The notes beneath the pieces were generated by a model that worked only from the letters and a program-made list of their open reading frames with translations, did no database searches and was not told the DNA's origin. 64,000 nt of DNA from JBEVJK01 sp963791325 (lineage in GTDB: Bacteria; Pseudomonadota; Alphaproteobacteria; Rhizobiales; Rhizobiaceae), in contig CAWBRU010000003.1 of the NCBI GenBank assembly GCA_963791325.1, forward strand, positions 310,001 to 374,000, written 5' to 3'. A program made the translations under genes and the position numbers. Each line of letters begins with the position of its first letter. The stretch's first letter is position 1. This document shows, piece after piece, positions 36,336-45,471 of the stretch.

Positions 36336-37096
36336 CGCTGCGCTCCATAGGCGATCACATCGAAGCGGGCGGCCAGTCCGTCGTAGAGCAACAGGCGCCC
36401 GACCAGCGGCGCGCCGATGCCGAGGATCAGCTTCAACGCCTCCATCGCCTGCAGGGTGCCGATCACCCCGGTGAGCGCCCCGAGGATGCCCGCCTCGGCA
36501 CAGGAAGGGATCAGCCCGGAAGGCGGCGGCTCCGGGAACAGGTCGCGGTAGGTGGGATAGGGAGCGCCGTCCGGTGCGGCCGCGTATGGCATCAGCACGG
36601 TGACCTGGCCGTCGAAACGGCCGACGGCGGCGTGGACCAGCGGTTTTTTCGCCACCGCACAGGCATCGGCGAGCACATAACGCGTGTCGAAATTGTCCGA
36701 GCCGTCGCAGACCACGTCGAAGCCGGCAATCAGCTCCGGCGCAGTCTCGCGGTCGACGCGCAGCGCAAATGTCTCAACCGCGACCTCCGGGTTGAGCGCG
36801 GCGAGGGCGGCCTTGGCGCTGTCCGTCTTGGCGAGCCCGACGCGATCGGTGGTGTGGATGACCTGGCGCTGCAGATTGGCGAGCGCCACCACGTCGTCGT
36901 CGGCAATCCCGAGCGTGCCGACGCCCGCCGCCGCCAGATAGGCGAGCACCGGCGCGCCGAGGCCGCCGGCGCCGATCACCAGCACCTTGGCCCGCTTCAG
37001 CTTCTGCTGACCCGCCCCGCCCACTTCCGGCAGCACGATATGGCGGGCGTAACGCTCCAGTTCCGCTTGCGACAGGGCTGCCGGGGATGTGGCCAT
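36332..37096 (-). CDS. moeB: MoeB/ThiF-type E1-like adenylyltransferase
   Basis: 254-residue E1-like enzyme. The ATP loop is VLVIGAGGLGAPVLAYLAAA near residue 37, followed by NLQRQVIH and the substrate segment GSDNFDTRYVLAD. The likely active-site Cys is in PSCAEAGILGALTGVIG near residue 189. The zinc CxxC pairs of E. coli MoeB are missing: the first reads TYRD instead of CYRC, and no CxxC occurs near the C-terminus. MoeB-type enzymes adenylate the C-terminal glycine of MoaD-like proteins. No moaD is in the window. Start 37096 (AAGG upstream) preferred over GTG 37123. Confidence 0.85.
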   Translation of the reverse strand: MATSPAALSQAELERYARHIVLPEVGGAGQQKLKRAKVLVIGAGGLGAPVLAYLAAAGVGTLGIADDDVVALANLQRQVIHTTDRVGLAKTDSAKAALAALNPEVAVETFALRVDRETAPELIAGFDVVCDGSDNFDTRYVLADACAVAKKPLVHAAVGRFDGQVTVLMPYAAAPDGAPYPTYRDLFPEPPPSGLIPSCAEAGILGALTGVIGTLQAMEALKLILGIGAPLVGRLLLYDGLAARFDVIAYGAQR

Positions 37097-37128
37097 CGGC
37101 TCGACCTTAGCGGCCGCCGCCACCCTTG

Positions 37129-38295
37129 TCAGTCGCCTTGCAACGGCCTGACTTCGCCATGCGCGACCGTGAGGAATTGGGCGCGCCCGCGCAGGGCCGA
37201 GAACAGCGCCGGCTCGGTTCCGGTCATGAACACCTGCCCGCCGAGACCTTCCAGGATCGCAAACAGCGCCGCGCGCCGGCCTGCGTCGAGATGGGCGCCG
37301 ATCTCGTCGAGCAGCAGGATAGGGGCGGCGCCGGTCATTTCGGCGGTCAGCCGCGCATGCGCAAGCATCAGCCCGACCAGCAGCGCCTTCTGCTCGCCGG
37401 TCGAGCAGAGTTCGGCCGGCATGTCCTTCGGCCGGTGACGCGTCAACAGATCCGAGCGGTGAGGGCCGTCGAGGGTCCGGCCTGCCGCACGATCGCGGCT
37501 GCGGCCGGCCGCCAGGCGGCGGCGGAGCTCCTCCTCGACCTCGACGGCCGGGCCAAGGCCGACGGCATCGTCGGGAAACCCGGCAAGCGCGACGCTCGCC
37601 TGCGGAAACGGGCCGTCGGCCGGCAGCCGGTCGATCATCGCCGTCAGCAGCCGGACAAGCTCGCTGCGCGCCGCCGCCATCGCAGTGCCGAGCTCGGCGA
37701 GCTGCACCTCGATGGCATCGAACCAGGCGTCGTCGTTGAGATCCTCGGAGAGCAGCCGGTTGCGTCCGCGCATCGCCCGCTCATAGGCGATAGCGCGCTC
37801 GCCATGCGCCGGATCGATGGCGAGCACCAGCCGGTCGAGGAAGCGGCGGCGGTCTGCGGCAGGTCCGGAAAACAGCGCATCCATTGCCGGCGTGATCCAG
37901 CCGACCCGCAGCCACTCGAGCAGCGCCTCGGCCGAGCGGGCAGCGGCGCTGTTGATGCGCACCCGCCGGCCGCTCTCCGCCTCGATCGCGCTTCCGGCCG
38001 TTCCGGTGCCGATGCTGGCCTCTCCGGCGGGGCCGCTTATTTCGGCGTGGACGGCGAAGCCGGCATCGCTGCCGTTGCGGGCGACCTCGGCATAGGGCGC
38101 CCGGCGCAAGCCCCGGCCGGGGGCAAGAAAGGAAATGGCTTCCAAAAGGTTGGTCTTGCCGGCGCCATTGTCGCCGGTGAACACCACGAGCCCCGGCTCC
38201 ACGGCCAAGGACAGCGCGGCGTAGTTGCGAAAGTTGGTAAGTGTCAGCTTACTGACAAACGGCCCCGCGACGCCGGTCCGGCCACTTGCCGACAT
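37129..38295 (-). CDS. recF: DNA replication and repair protein RecF
   Basis: 388-residue SMC-like ATPase acting in RecFOR gap repair. Walker A is FTGDNGAGKTNLLEAISFLA near residue 36; GRNRLLSEDL near 170, the ABC signature around LLTRHRPKDMPAELCSTGEQ with STGEQKALLVGLML, and Walker B APILLLDEIGAHLDAGRR follow. It is downstream of dnaN in dnaA-dnaN-recF order, with 25 bases between dnaN and recF. The moeB-like gene begins within 35 bases of its stop. Confidence 0.96.
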   Translation of the reverse strand: MSASGRTGVAGPFVSKLTLTNFRNYAALSLAVEPGLVVFTGDNGAGKTNLLEAISFLAPGRGLRRAPYAEVARNGSDAGFAVHAEISGPAGEASIGTGTAGSAIEAESGRRVRINSAAARSAEALLEWLRVGWITPAMDALFSGPAADRRRFLDRLVLAIDPAHGERAIAYERAMRGRNRLLSEDLNDDAWFDAIEVQLAELGTAMAAARSELVRLLTAMIDRLPADGPFPQASVALAGFPDDAVGLGPAVEVEEELRRRLAAGRSRDRAAGRTLDGPHRSDLLTRHRPKDMPAELCSTGEQKALLVGLMLAHARLTAEMTGAAPILLLDEIGAHLDAGRRAALFAILEGLGGQVFMTGTEPALFSALRGRAQFLTVAHGEVRPLQGD

Positions 38296-38320
38296 GCTGC
38301 CGCGCCTGGCCGCAGCCCGC

Positions 38321-39439
38321 TCAGACGCGCATCGGCATCAGCACATAGAGCGCATGCTCGTCGCTGGTGTCGTGGATCAGCGTCGGAGAACCGGCGTCGG
38401 CCAGCATGAACTCCGCATCGCTGCCGGCAAGCTGCGCGGCAACGTCGAGCAGATAGCGGGCATTGAAGCCGATCTCAAGCGGATCCGCCGAATAGTCGGC
38501 GGCCAGCTCCTCGGTGGCGCTGCCGGAGTCGGGATTGTTGACGGCAAGCGTGACCTGGCCGTCGGCGATCGACAGCTTCACGGCCCGGCCGCGCTCGGAG
38601 GAGATCGTCGACACCCGGTCGACCGCCGCAGCGAAGCTCTGGCGGTCGATGACCAGCTTCTTGTCGTTGGTCGTCGGGATCACGCGCTGATAGTCGGGGA
38701 AGGTGCCGTCGATCAGCTTGGAGGTGAGCACGACGCTGCCGATGGTGAAGCGGATCTTGGTGTCCGAAAGCTCGATGGTGACGGCGACATCCGGGTCATC
38801 GACCAGCTTCTGCAGCTCGCTCACCGTCTTGCGCGGGATGATGATGCCCGGCATGCCCTCCGAGCCGGCCGGCGCGTCGATCTCGGCGCGTGCCAGCCGG
38901 TGGCCGTCGGTGGCCACCGACCGCAGCTTGAGCTTGCTGCCGGCTTCGTGCGTATGCAGGAAAATGCCGTTGAGATAGTAGCGGGTCTCTTCGGTCGAGA
39001 TCGCAAACTGGGTTTTTTCGATCAGCCCCTTCATCGACGCCGATTCGACCCTGAAGATATGCGAAAACGAGCCAGCGGTGAGTTCCGGGAAGTCGGACTG
39101 CGGCAGACACTGCAGGCGGAAGCTCGAGCGGCCCGAGATCACTGCCATCGAGCGCTCTTCCTCGTCGGTCTTGAGCATCACCTCCGCCCCGTCGGGCAGC
39201 TTGCGGACGATGTCGTAGAGCAGGTGCGCAGGGACCGTCGTTGCGCCACCCTGCTCGACATTGGCGGCGGTCGCCTCGGTCACCTCCAGATCGAGGTCCG
39301 TCGCCTTCAGCTCCAGACTGGCGCCCGTCGCGGACAGGAGCACGTTGGAGAGGATCGGGATGGTGTTGCGCCGTTCCACCACCCGATGGACGTGGTTGAG
39401 CGACTTGAGGAGGTTGGAGCGTTCGAGCACAGCGCGCAT
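38321..39439 (-). CDS. dnaN: DNA polymerase III beta sliding clamp
   Basis: 372-residue clamp, standard length, starting MRAVLERSNLLKSLNHVHRV at ATG 39439; the open frame extends 36 codons upstream without homology. Further segments: RNTIPILSNVLLSATG, then FAISTEETRYYLNGIFLHTH and the C-terminal ALYVLMPMRV that shapes the peptide-binding pocket. It follows dnaA after 204 bases. Confidence 0.97.
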   Translation of the reverse strand: MRAVLERSNLLKSLNHVHRVVERRNTIPILSNVLLSATGASLELKATDLDLEVTEATAANVEQGGATTVPAHLLYDIVRKLPDGAEVMLKTDEEERSMAVISGRSSFRLQCLPQSDFPELTAGSFSHIFRVESASMKGLIEKTQFAISTEETRYYLNGIFLHTHEAGSKLKLRSVATDGHRLARAEIDAPAGSEGMPGIIIPRKTVSELQKLVDDPDVAVTIELSDTKIRFTIGSVVLTSKLIDGTFPDYQRVIPTTNDKKLVIDRQSFAAAVDRVSTISSERGRAVKLSIADGQVTLAVNNPDSGSATEELAADYSADPLEIGFNARYLLDVAAQLAGSDAEFMLADAGSPTLIHDTSDEHALYVLMPMRV

Positions 39440-39643
39440 GACGAAATTCGCTTCGATGAGTATGCGTCCACCTGGCGGAAGGCCGCAGCGGAGGCCGCAA
39501 ATGGTCGGATTTGTTGCAAGGTGACAGGAAAACAGCGGCAAACGCAAGTCTGCGCCCGCCGCCGTCCCCTGTTCGCGGTGCGATCGCCGGGGCGTCGTCC
39601 TCGGCGCGGCATCGATGCCGCGCCGGGAGGCGCCCCTGGCGGG

Positions 39644-41188
39644 TCAGGCCTGGTCGGCGATCAGCCGGCGCAACAGCTCCAGCTCCTGAGCGAGCGTGTT
39701 GTCGCCGGCCGACAGATCCTCGATCTTGCGCACCGCATGCAGCACGGTGGTGTGGTCGCGGCCGCCGAAGCGCCGTCCGATCTCCGGCAGCGAGCGCGGC
39801 GTCATTACCTTGGACAGGTACATCGCCACCTGCCGCGGCTTGACGATGGTGCGCGTGCGCCGGTTGGACAACAGCTCGCTTTTGGAGACATTGTAGTGGC
39901 GCGCCACGATGCGCTGGATGTCCTCGATGCGCACCCGCTTCGGCTCTCCGGACCGGTAGATGTGGCCGAGGATCTCGTCGATGCGCTCGATGGTGATCTG
40001 CGGCTCGAAGGAGTGTCGAAACAGCAGCTGGTTGAAGGCGCCTTCAACCTCGCGTCCGCTGCCCGTCACCGTGCGCGCCACGTGGACGAGGACCTCCTCC
40101 GAAATCGCCAGCGAAGCGTCTTCGGCCTGCGCCAAGGCAAGCCGTGCCTTGAGCATTGCCAGCCGCATGCTGTAGTCGGGCGCCGACATCTCCAGTGCGA
40201 CGCCGCCATTCAGCCGCGAGCGCACCCGTGGCTCGAGCGATTCGAGCTCCGCCGGCGGCCGGTCGGCGGCCACCACCACCTGCTTGGCACTGTCGAGCAG
40301 CATGTTGATCAGGTGGCAGAATTCGTGCTGGATCGACTTGCCTTGCAGGAATTGCATGTCGTCGATGATCAACAGATCGATGTCGCGCAGCTGCTCCTTG
40401 AGCGTCAGCGCATTGTTGTCGCGGATGGCGGTCGCAAAGCGCCACATGAAATATTCGGCGGTCAGATAGACCACCCGTGCCTGCGGGTTCTGGGCGAGCA
40501 ACTCGGCGGCAATCGCCTGCAGCAGATGCGTCTTTCCGAGCCCGACAGTGGCATGCAGAAAGAGCGGGTTGAAGCGCACCGCATTGGATTGCGATTCAGC
40601 GACCGCCTTGGCGGCGGCAAAGGCGACACGGTTCGACGGCCCCTCGACGAACGAGGTGAAGGTGTAACGCGAATCGAGCGGCGATCCGAGCACGTTCTTG
40701 CGGCAATCCTGCTCGAGAACCGGCGCCGGGCGCAGCCCTGCCGGGCGTTCTGCACGCGGCGAAATCAGCGTGCCGGAGCCGAGCGCCGTCTGCGCCGGCC
40801 GGGAGGATTTCCGAGGCAGCGACTGCTCGGCCTCCGGCGCACCGCGTGCGCCGCGGGTCGCGCTGCGCACGATAACTTCGATTTTCAGGAGATCCGCATC
40901 TTCAAGCTTCCACAATTCGTGAATCAGATCGAGATAGTGGCCGTTGATCCACGAGCGGAGAAAGGCGGTCGGGACGGACAGGCGCGCAACACCGCGCGAG
41001 CATTCGGCAAGCTTCATGCGGCCGAACCAGCTCGAATAGACCTCGCTGCCGAGCCGTGCCTTGAGCTGAGATTTGACGCGGTCGAACGTACGGCTTGCTC
41101 CCCTCGGCTCGCCCCCCTCTCGGCTTTCGACAACATCCGTCGTAAAGGGGAAGCGATGTCGTGCTCCCCCTTCGATTGCGCTTTGCAT
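39644..41188 (-). CDS. dnaA: Chromosomal replication initiator DnaA
   Basis: 514-residue initiator. Domain I spans the first 90 residues (FDRVKSQLKARLGSEVYSSW), a basic linker follows, domain III has Walker A ATVGLGKTHLLQAIAAELLA near residue 214 and Walker B LLIIDDMQFLQGK, and domain IV carries the DnaA-box reader RRFGGRDHTTVLHAVRKIED near residue 480. The start at 41188 (MQSAIEGGARHRFPF) has AGGA five bases upstream; the frame is open for 81 more codons without conservation. rpsT is the next gene upstream, typical for this order. Confidence 0.97.
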   Translation of the reverse strand: MQSAIEGGARHRFPFTTDVVESREGGEPRGASRTFDRVKSQLKARLGSEVYSSWFGRMKLAECSRGVARLSVPTAFLRSWINGHYLDLIHELWKLEDADLLKIEVIVRSATRGARGAPEAEQSLPRKSSRPAQTALGSGTLISPRAERPAGLRPAPVLEQDCRKNVLGSPLDSRYTFTSFVEGPSNRVAFAAAKAVAESQSNAVRFNPLFLHATVGLGKTHLLQAIAAELLAQNPQARVVYLTAEYFMWRFATAIRDNNALTLKEQLRDIDLLIIDDMQFLQGKSIQHEFCHLINMLLDSAKQVVVAADRPPAELESLEPRVRSRLNGGVALEMSAPDYSMRLAMLKARLALAQAEDASLAISEEVLVHVARTVTGSGREVEGAFNQLLFRHSFEPQITIERIDEILGHIYRSGEPKRVRIEDIQRIVARHYNVSKSELLSNRRTRTIVKPRQVAMYLSKVMTPRSLPEIGRRFGGRDHTTVLHAVRKIEDLSAGDNTLAQELELLRRLIADQA

Positions 41189-41581
41189 GATTTCCTGTCC
41201 TTCTCTTGTGCCGCCGCCGTGCCCGCTCCGCCCAGCGGGCCGACAGTCTCCCTCGTTAACAAGACAGCTGCTGCCGCCAGCGGCCGCAGCTGCCTGCCCA
41301 CTCGCACGAGGCGCCTGTTCCCAGCCGCCTCGGTACCCTCTCCTTTCAGCGACACTGGAGCGCGCGCGACCCTTCGCGTCCGGCGTAACCGCCAGACCGA
41401 AATCAGGCTCCGATCCAGATCTCCGCATCACACATATCGAGAATAGATCGACGACTTCACCGTCCGCGGAATGGCTCCGCGGTCGTTCCCTCGTATTTTG
41501 GCTGGGTCGTCACGCCAGTCGGCTCGTCCCTCTCGATGGCTGGAGACTACATAACTCGTCGGCGGCGAAGCAAGGCCGCCG

Positions 41582-41596
41582 TTAACCGAAAATTTA
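41582..41596. promoter_or_regulatory. CtrA-like site in dnaA upstream region
   Basis: TTAA (41582-41585), seven bases, TTTA (41593-41596), one mismatch from TTAA-N7-TTAA. It lies about 400 bases before the dnaA start. CtrA regulation of replication is known in Caulobacter; here it is a motif match only. Confidence 0.4.
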
Positions 41597-41951
41597 CGAT
41601 TTGCCGCTTGCGTCCGTCCGTCCCGTCAGGCCGAAATCCGGCCCAAATGCGATAAGCCGTTTTGATTCAAAACCTTTTCCGCAGGCCGTTTTCACCGCGC
41701 CGGGAAGCGAAATAAATTTTAAAAAAATCGCTTGACATCTCGATGCCGTCGAGGCCCGGTGGATGACCTTGACAACATGTGGACAACCGCCAGTAAGCCT
41801 TTGTAATTGCTATGCGATTTACGCTAGGCCTCGGTCCCGCTCACGCTCTCTATGACGGCTTGCAGAACACTCATAGCGAGCCACGCCGGCAAAGAAAACC
41901 CGGGATGGCAAACACACAGCCGGCAAGTACCTTCTCAAGCCTTTGCACGGC

Positions 41952-41983
41952 AAAAGAAAAAACCCGACGCAGTGACGCCGGGT
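41952..41983 (-). terminator. Intrinsic terminator of rpsT
   Basis: On the minus strand, ACCCGGCG pairs with CGTCGGGT (plus positions 41976-41983 and 41962-41969; one G-T wobble), followed by a T-rich tail corresponding to the A-run at 41952-41961. Confidence 0.85.
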
Positions 41984-42012
41984 CTTATCAGAATGTAAAT
42001 CAGTGGGTGTGC

Positions 42013-42279
42013 TCAGGAAGACAGCGTCTTCAACCTCTGGGTGAGCCGCGACACCTTGCGCGAGGCCGCGTTCTTGTGGATCACGCCCTTGCCCGCCGCT
42101 CGCATCAACTCCGGCTGGGCGGCCAGAAGGGCCAACTCGGCCGCCGACTTGTCCCCACTCGCCAAGGCCTCTTCCACCTTGCGCACATAGGTACGGACGC
42201 GCGAGCGCCGCGCTTTGTTGGTCGCTGCGCGACGGTTGATCTTGCGCGCCGCCTTCTTGGCCGACGGTGTATTGGCCAT
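42013..42279 (-). CDS. rpsT: 30S ribosomal protein S20
   Basis: 88-residue S20, a small basic protein binding 16S rRNA: MANTPSAKKAARKINRRAAT, RTYVRKVEEAL and the C-terminal GVIHKNAASRKVSRLTQRLK are typical. It has its own promoter (42377-42405) and terminator. Located upstream of dnaA as in related genomes. Confidence 0.97.
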   Translation of the reverse strand: MANTPSAKKAARKINRRAATNKARRSRVRTYVRKVEEALASGDKSAAELALLAAQPELMRAAGKGVIHKNAASRKVSRLTQRLKTLSS

Positions 42280-42376
42280 GTCGCCTCTCTGTTCGATCTC
42301 TCAAAAAAGCGCCGACAGAGACAACGGCCAGCGCAAAAACCAAACGGGCAGCCCGCAGGCCGCCTCAAGTGGGCGG

Positions 42377-42405
42377 CTTATAGTGGAGCTTCCCCGCGGC
42401 GTCAA
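42377..42405 (-). promoter_or_regulatory. Strong rpsT promoter
   Basis: Minus strand TTGACG (42405-42400), a 17-base spacer and TATAAG (42382-42377). Both hexamers match five of six consensus bases; the likely start site near 42370 gives a leader of about 90 bases before rpsT. Confidence 0.8.
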
Positions 42406-42434
42406 CGCTTCGCGGACCGTTTTGGCCGGCCAGG

Positions 42435-43205
42435 TCAGCGGTTGCGAAACTCTGCCGCACGCTTGCCGATGAAGGCGTCCATGCCCTCCTTCTGGTCGTC
42501 CAGTGCGAACATGGCGTGGAAGACTCGCCGCTCGAAGCGTATGCCCTCGGCAAGCGTAGTCTCGTAGGCGCGATTGACGGCCTCCTTGGTCATCATCACG
42601 GCGGGCAGCGACTGTTGGCCGATCTTCTCCGCCGCGCCCATCGCCTCGGCAAGCAGCTCGGCGGCAGGCACGATCCGCGACACCAGACCGGCGCGCTCGG
42701 CCTCGGCGGCGTCCATCATCCGCCCGGTGAGGCACATGTCCATGGCCTTCGACTTGCCGACGAAGCGGGCCAGCCGTTGCGAGCCGCCGATGCCCGGCAT
42801 GACGCCGAGCGTGATCTCCGGCTGGCCGAACTTCGCCGTATCGGCGGCGATGATGAAGTCGCAGAGCATGGCGAGTTCGCAGCCGCCGCCCAGCGCATAG
42901 CCGGCAACCGCTGCGACGATCGGCTTGCGCATGCGGGTCACTGCATCCCAGCCGGCAAACAGGTCCTCCATATAGGCATCGATATAGCGCTTGGGCTGCA
43001 TTTCCTTGATGTCGGCGCCGGCCGCGAAGGCGCGTTCCGAGCCGGTAAGCACGGTGGCGGAGATGCCGGGATCGGCCTCGAAGCCGGCCAAGGCGGCGAC
43101 CACCTCGCCCAGCATGGCGCTGTTCAGCGCATTGAGCGCCTTCGGCCGGTTGAGCCTGATCAGGCCGACCCGGCCATGCGTTTCGACGAGGATGGTGTCG
43201 GACAT
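42435..43205 (-). CDS. Enoyl-CoA hydratase
   Basis: 256-residue crotonase-fold hydratase for beta-oxidation. The oxyanion loop is AFAAGADIKEMQPKRYIDAY near residue 61, and VAGYALGGGCELAMLCDFII near 100 and the catalytic Glu region FGQPEITLGVMPGIGGSQRL near 131 fit short-chain enoyl-CoA hydratases. Start ATG 43205 (MSDTILVETHGRVGLI); a longer upstream frame is mutM shadow. It stands 29 bases after mutM on the same strand and may be co-transcribed with it. Confidence 0.95.
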   Translation of the reverse strand: MSDTILVETHGRVGLIRLNRPKALNALNSAMLGEVVAALAGFEADPGISATVLTGSERAFAAGADIKEMQPKRYIDAYMEDLFAGWDAVTRMRKPIVAAVAGYALGGGCELAMLCDFIIAADTAKFGQPEITLGVMPGIGGSQRLARFVGKSKAMDMCLTGRMMDAAEAERAGLVSRIVPAAELLAEAMGAAEKIGQQSLPAVMMTKEAVNRAYETTLAEGIRFERRVFHAMFALDDQKEGMDAFIGKRAAEFRNR

Positions 43206-43234
43206 GGCGTTTCTCCGCGGTGATGGGCGCCAGC

Positions 43235-44131
43235 CTAACGCTGGCAGGTCGGGCAGTAGAAGGTCGAGCGGCCGCTCTGGACGATGCGACGGATGATCCC
43301 GGCGCAGCCGTCGCGCGGGCAGGGCCGGCCTTCCCGGTCGTAGACAGCGAATGTGTGCTGGAAATCGCCGAGCGAGCCATCGGTGCGGATGTGATCGCGC
43401 AGCGACGAGCCGCCCGCTGCGACAGCGTCGGCAATGGTCTGGCGGATGGCGTCGGCGAGCCGGACGGCGCGCTGGCTCGGCCGCCCCGGGGCGCCGGCAA
43501 TGGTGCCCGCGGCACGCCGCGGCGACAGGCGCGCGCGCCACAGCGCCTCGCAGACATAGATATTGCCGAGCCCGGCGATCCGGCGCTGGTCGAGCAGTGC
43601 CGCTTTGAGCGGCGCCTTGCGGCCGCGCAGCATGTCGGCGATCACGGCCCCGTCGAGCGCGTTGCCGGTGGGCTCGAGCCCGAGCCCGGCCAGCATCGGA
43701 TGGTCATCGACCGCATCGTTCTCGGCAAACAGCATGAAGCCGAACCGGCGCGGGTCGTTGAAGACGATGCGGCGCGGCTGTCCGTCAGCCGAAACGACGT
43801 GAAAAACGATGTGGTCATGCCCGGCATCCTTGGAGCGCGGATGGTGGAAGGCGCCGGGCGCGGAAACCGCGTGCTCGACTTCGATGCGGAACGAGCCCGA
43901 CATGCCAAGGTGGCAAATGAGCACCGGGCCGGGGCCGTCGAGATAAAGGAGCAGAAACTTGGCCCGCCGCGCGATGTCGGCAACCCTGCGGCCGGTGAGG
44001 CGTTGGCTGAACCGCGGCGGCAGCGGAAACCGCAAATCCGGCCGCCGGGCCTCGACCCGCACGATCAACGCCCCTTCGAGCACCGGTTGGAGGCCGCGCC
44101 TGACCGTCTCGACCTCGGGTAGCTCAGGCAT
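43235..44131 (-). CDS. mutM: Formamidopyrimidine-DNA glycosylase MutM
   Basis: 298-residue base-excision glycosylase removing oxidised purines. The N-terminus MPELPEVETVRRGL provides the catalytic Pro2 and Glu3; Lys near residue 60 (ARRAKFLLL) matches the beta-elimination lysine, and the C-terminal zinc finger is CPRDGCAGIIRRIV with CPTCQR. It overlaps the deoB stop by eight bases on the same strand. A segment of roughly 12 residues (AAGTIAGAPGRPSQ) is longer than in E. coli. Confidence 0.95.
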   Translation of the reverse strand: MPELPEVETVRRGLQPVLEGALIVRVEARRPDLRFPLPPRFSQRLTGRRVADIARRAKFLLLYLDGPGPVLICHLGMSGSFRIEVEHAVSAPGAFHHPRSKDAGHDHIVFHVVSADGQPRRIVFNDPRRFGFMLFAENDAVDDHPMLAGLGLEPTGNALDGAVIADMLRGRKAPLKAALLDQRRIAGLGNIYVCEALWRARLSPRRAAGTIAGAPGRPSQRAVRLADAIRQTIADAVAAGGSSLRDHIRTDGSLGDFQHTFAVYDREGRPCPRDGCAGIIRRIVQSGRSTFYCPTCQR

Positions 44132-45374
44132 CGGCGCCGGTGAGGGCCGGGCAGAACGATACCCCGTGCGGCCCAGGGGTCAGCCCGAGATGGGCTGCGA
44201 TCGTCGCGCCGATGTCGGCAAAACTGCGCCTCAGCCCGACTGCGCCGCCGCGGCGGCCGGCGGCGACGCCCAGCACCGGCACGCGCTCGCGGGTATGGTC
44301 GGTGCCGCGACACGTCGGATCGCAGCCATGATCGGCGGTCAGCACCATGAGATCGCCGGCGGCGAGCCGGCCGAGCGCCTCGGGCAGGCGGCGGTCGAAG
44401 GCCTCGAGCGCCGCGGCGTAGCCCGCGACGTCGCGCCGGTGGCCGTAGACGCTGTCGAAATCGACGAAATTGGCAAACACCAGGTCGCCGTCGGCGGCTT
44501 CGTCGATGCCGTTGAGCGCCGCGTCGAACAACGCCATGTTGTCGGCGCCCTTGTACACGGTCGAAATGCCCTGCTGGGCAAAGATGTCGCCGATCTTGCC
44601 GATGCCGATCACCCGCCTTCCATTTGCCACGACGCGATCGGCCAGCGTCGGCTCGGGTGGGGGCACCGCATAGTCGCGACGATTGGCCGTGCGGCGGAAC
44701 TCGGCGGCCTTTTCGCCCGCGAATGGCCGGGCGATCACCCGGCCGATGTTGAGCGGATCGACGAGGCGGCGGACGGTCCGGCAGAGTTCATAGAGCCGCT
44801 CCAGCCCGAAATGCTGTTCATGGGCGGCGATCTGATAGACGGAATCGGCGGAGGTGTAGCAGATCGGCCGGCCGGTTCGAATGTGCTCCTCGCCCAACCT
44901 GGCGATGATCTCCGTCCCCGACGCATGGCAGTCGCCTAGGATGCCGGGCAGCCCGCCCTCGCGCACCACCGCCTCGGTGAGCTCGGCCGGAAAGGCCGGC
45001 TCGCTGACCGGAAAGTAGCCCCAGGCAAACGGGACCGGCACTCCGGCGATCTCCCAATGGCCGGACGGCGTGTCCTTGCCGCTGGAGATCTCTTCCGCCG
45101 CACCCCAGAAGGCGCCCGGCCGCAGCTGGTCAGGCAGGGGAAAGCCGGTGGCTTGACGCCCGCTCGCGAGGCGGGCGGCCTCGCCCAGGCCGAGACTGGC
45201 GAGATGCGGCAAGTGGAGCCGCCCATGGCGCAGGCCGGTCCGGTCCGCGACGCCGGCTGCGCAAGCTTCGGCAATGTGCCCGAAGGTGTTGGCGCCGTCA
45301 TCGCCGAACGCAGCGGCATCGGGGGCACCACCGATCCCGAAGGAATCGAGCACGAAAAGGAAGGCGCGTGGCAT
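44124..45374 (-). CDS. deoB: Phosphopentomutase
   Basis: 416-residue alkaline-phosphatase-superfamily mutase interconverting ribose-1-P/deoxyribose-1-P and the 5-phosphates. Metal motifs visible are LDSFGIGGAPDA near residue 9, SGKDTPSGHWEIAG near 98 and LTADHGCDPTCRGTDHTRE near 345. Start ATG 45374; the frame is open eight codons earlier without homology. It overlaps mutM by eight bases. In this order deoB often follows TadE-type pilus genes, as here. Confidence 0.95.
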   Translation of the reverse strand: MPRAFLFVLDSFGIGGAPDAAAFGDDGANTFGHIAEACAAGVADRTGLRHGRLHLPHLASLGLGEAARLASGRQATGFPLPDQLRPGAFWGAAEEISSGKDTPSGHWEIAGVPVPFAWGYFPVSEPAFPAELTEAVVREGGLPGILGDCHASGTEIIARLGEEHIRTGRPICYTSADSVYQIAAHEQHFGLERLYELCRTVRRLVDPLNIGRVIARPFAGEKAAEFRRTANRRDYAVPPPEPTLADRVVANGRRVIGIGKIGDIFAQQGISTVYKGADNMALFDAALNGIDEAADGDLVFANFVDFDSVYGHRRDVAGYAAALEAFDRRLPEALGRLAAGDLMVLTADHGCDPTCRGTDHTRERVPVLGVAAGRRGGAVGLRRSFADIGATIAAHLGLTPGPHGVSFCPALTGADA

Positions 45375-45471
45375 CGGGTCTCTGTCCAACCGAGCCAAGA
45401 GATAAGGCCGAAGCCGCGCCTTGGCAAACCGCCCTTTTGCGGCGTTGGAGGCCGGGGCGCCGGCGGAGCGA

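Larger units (their letters stand above)
41189..42012. other. dnaA-rpsT gap, candidate replication origin
   Basis: 824 bases without a supported gene. It contains a 19-base pure A/T run (41710-41728), a near-consensus DnaA box TGTGGACAA (41778-41786, one mismatch from TGTGGATAA) and a CtrA-like TTAA-N7-TTTA (41582-41596). This matches features of alphaproteobacterial origins, but many members of the order use a hemE-adjacent origin, so it could simply be the dnaA regulatory region. The rpsT terminator sits at its far end. No other dense cluster of boxes was seen. Confidence 0.45.
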
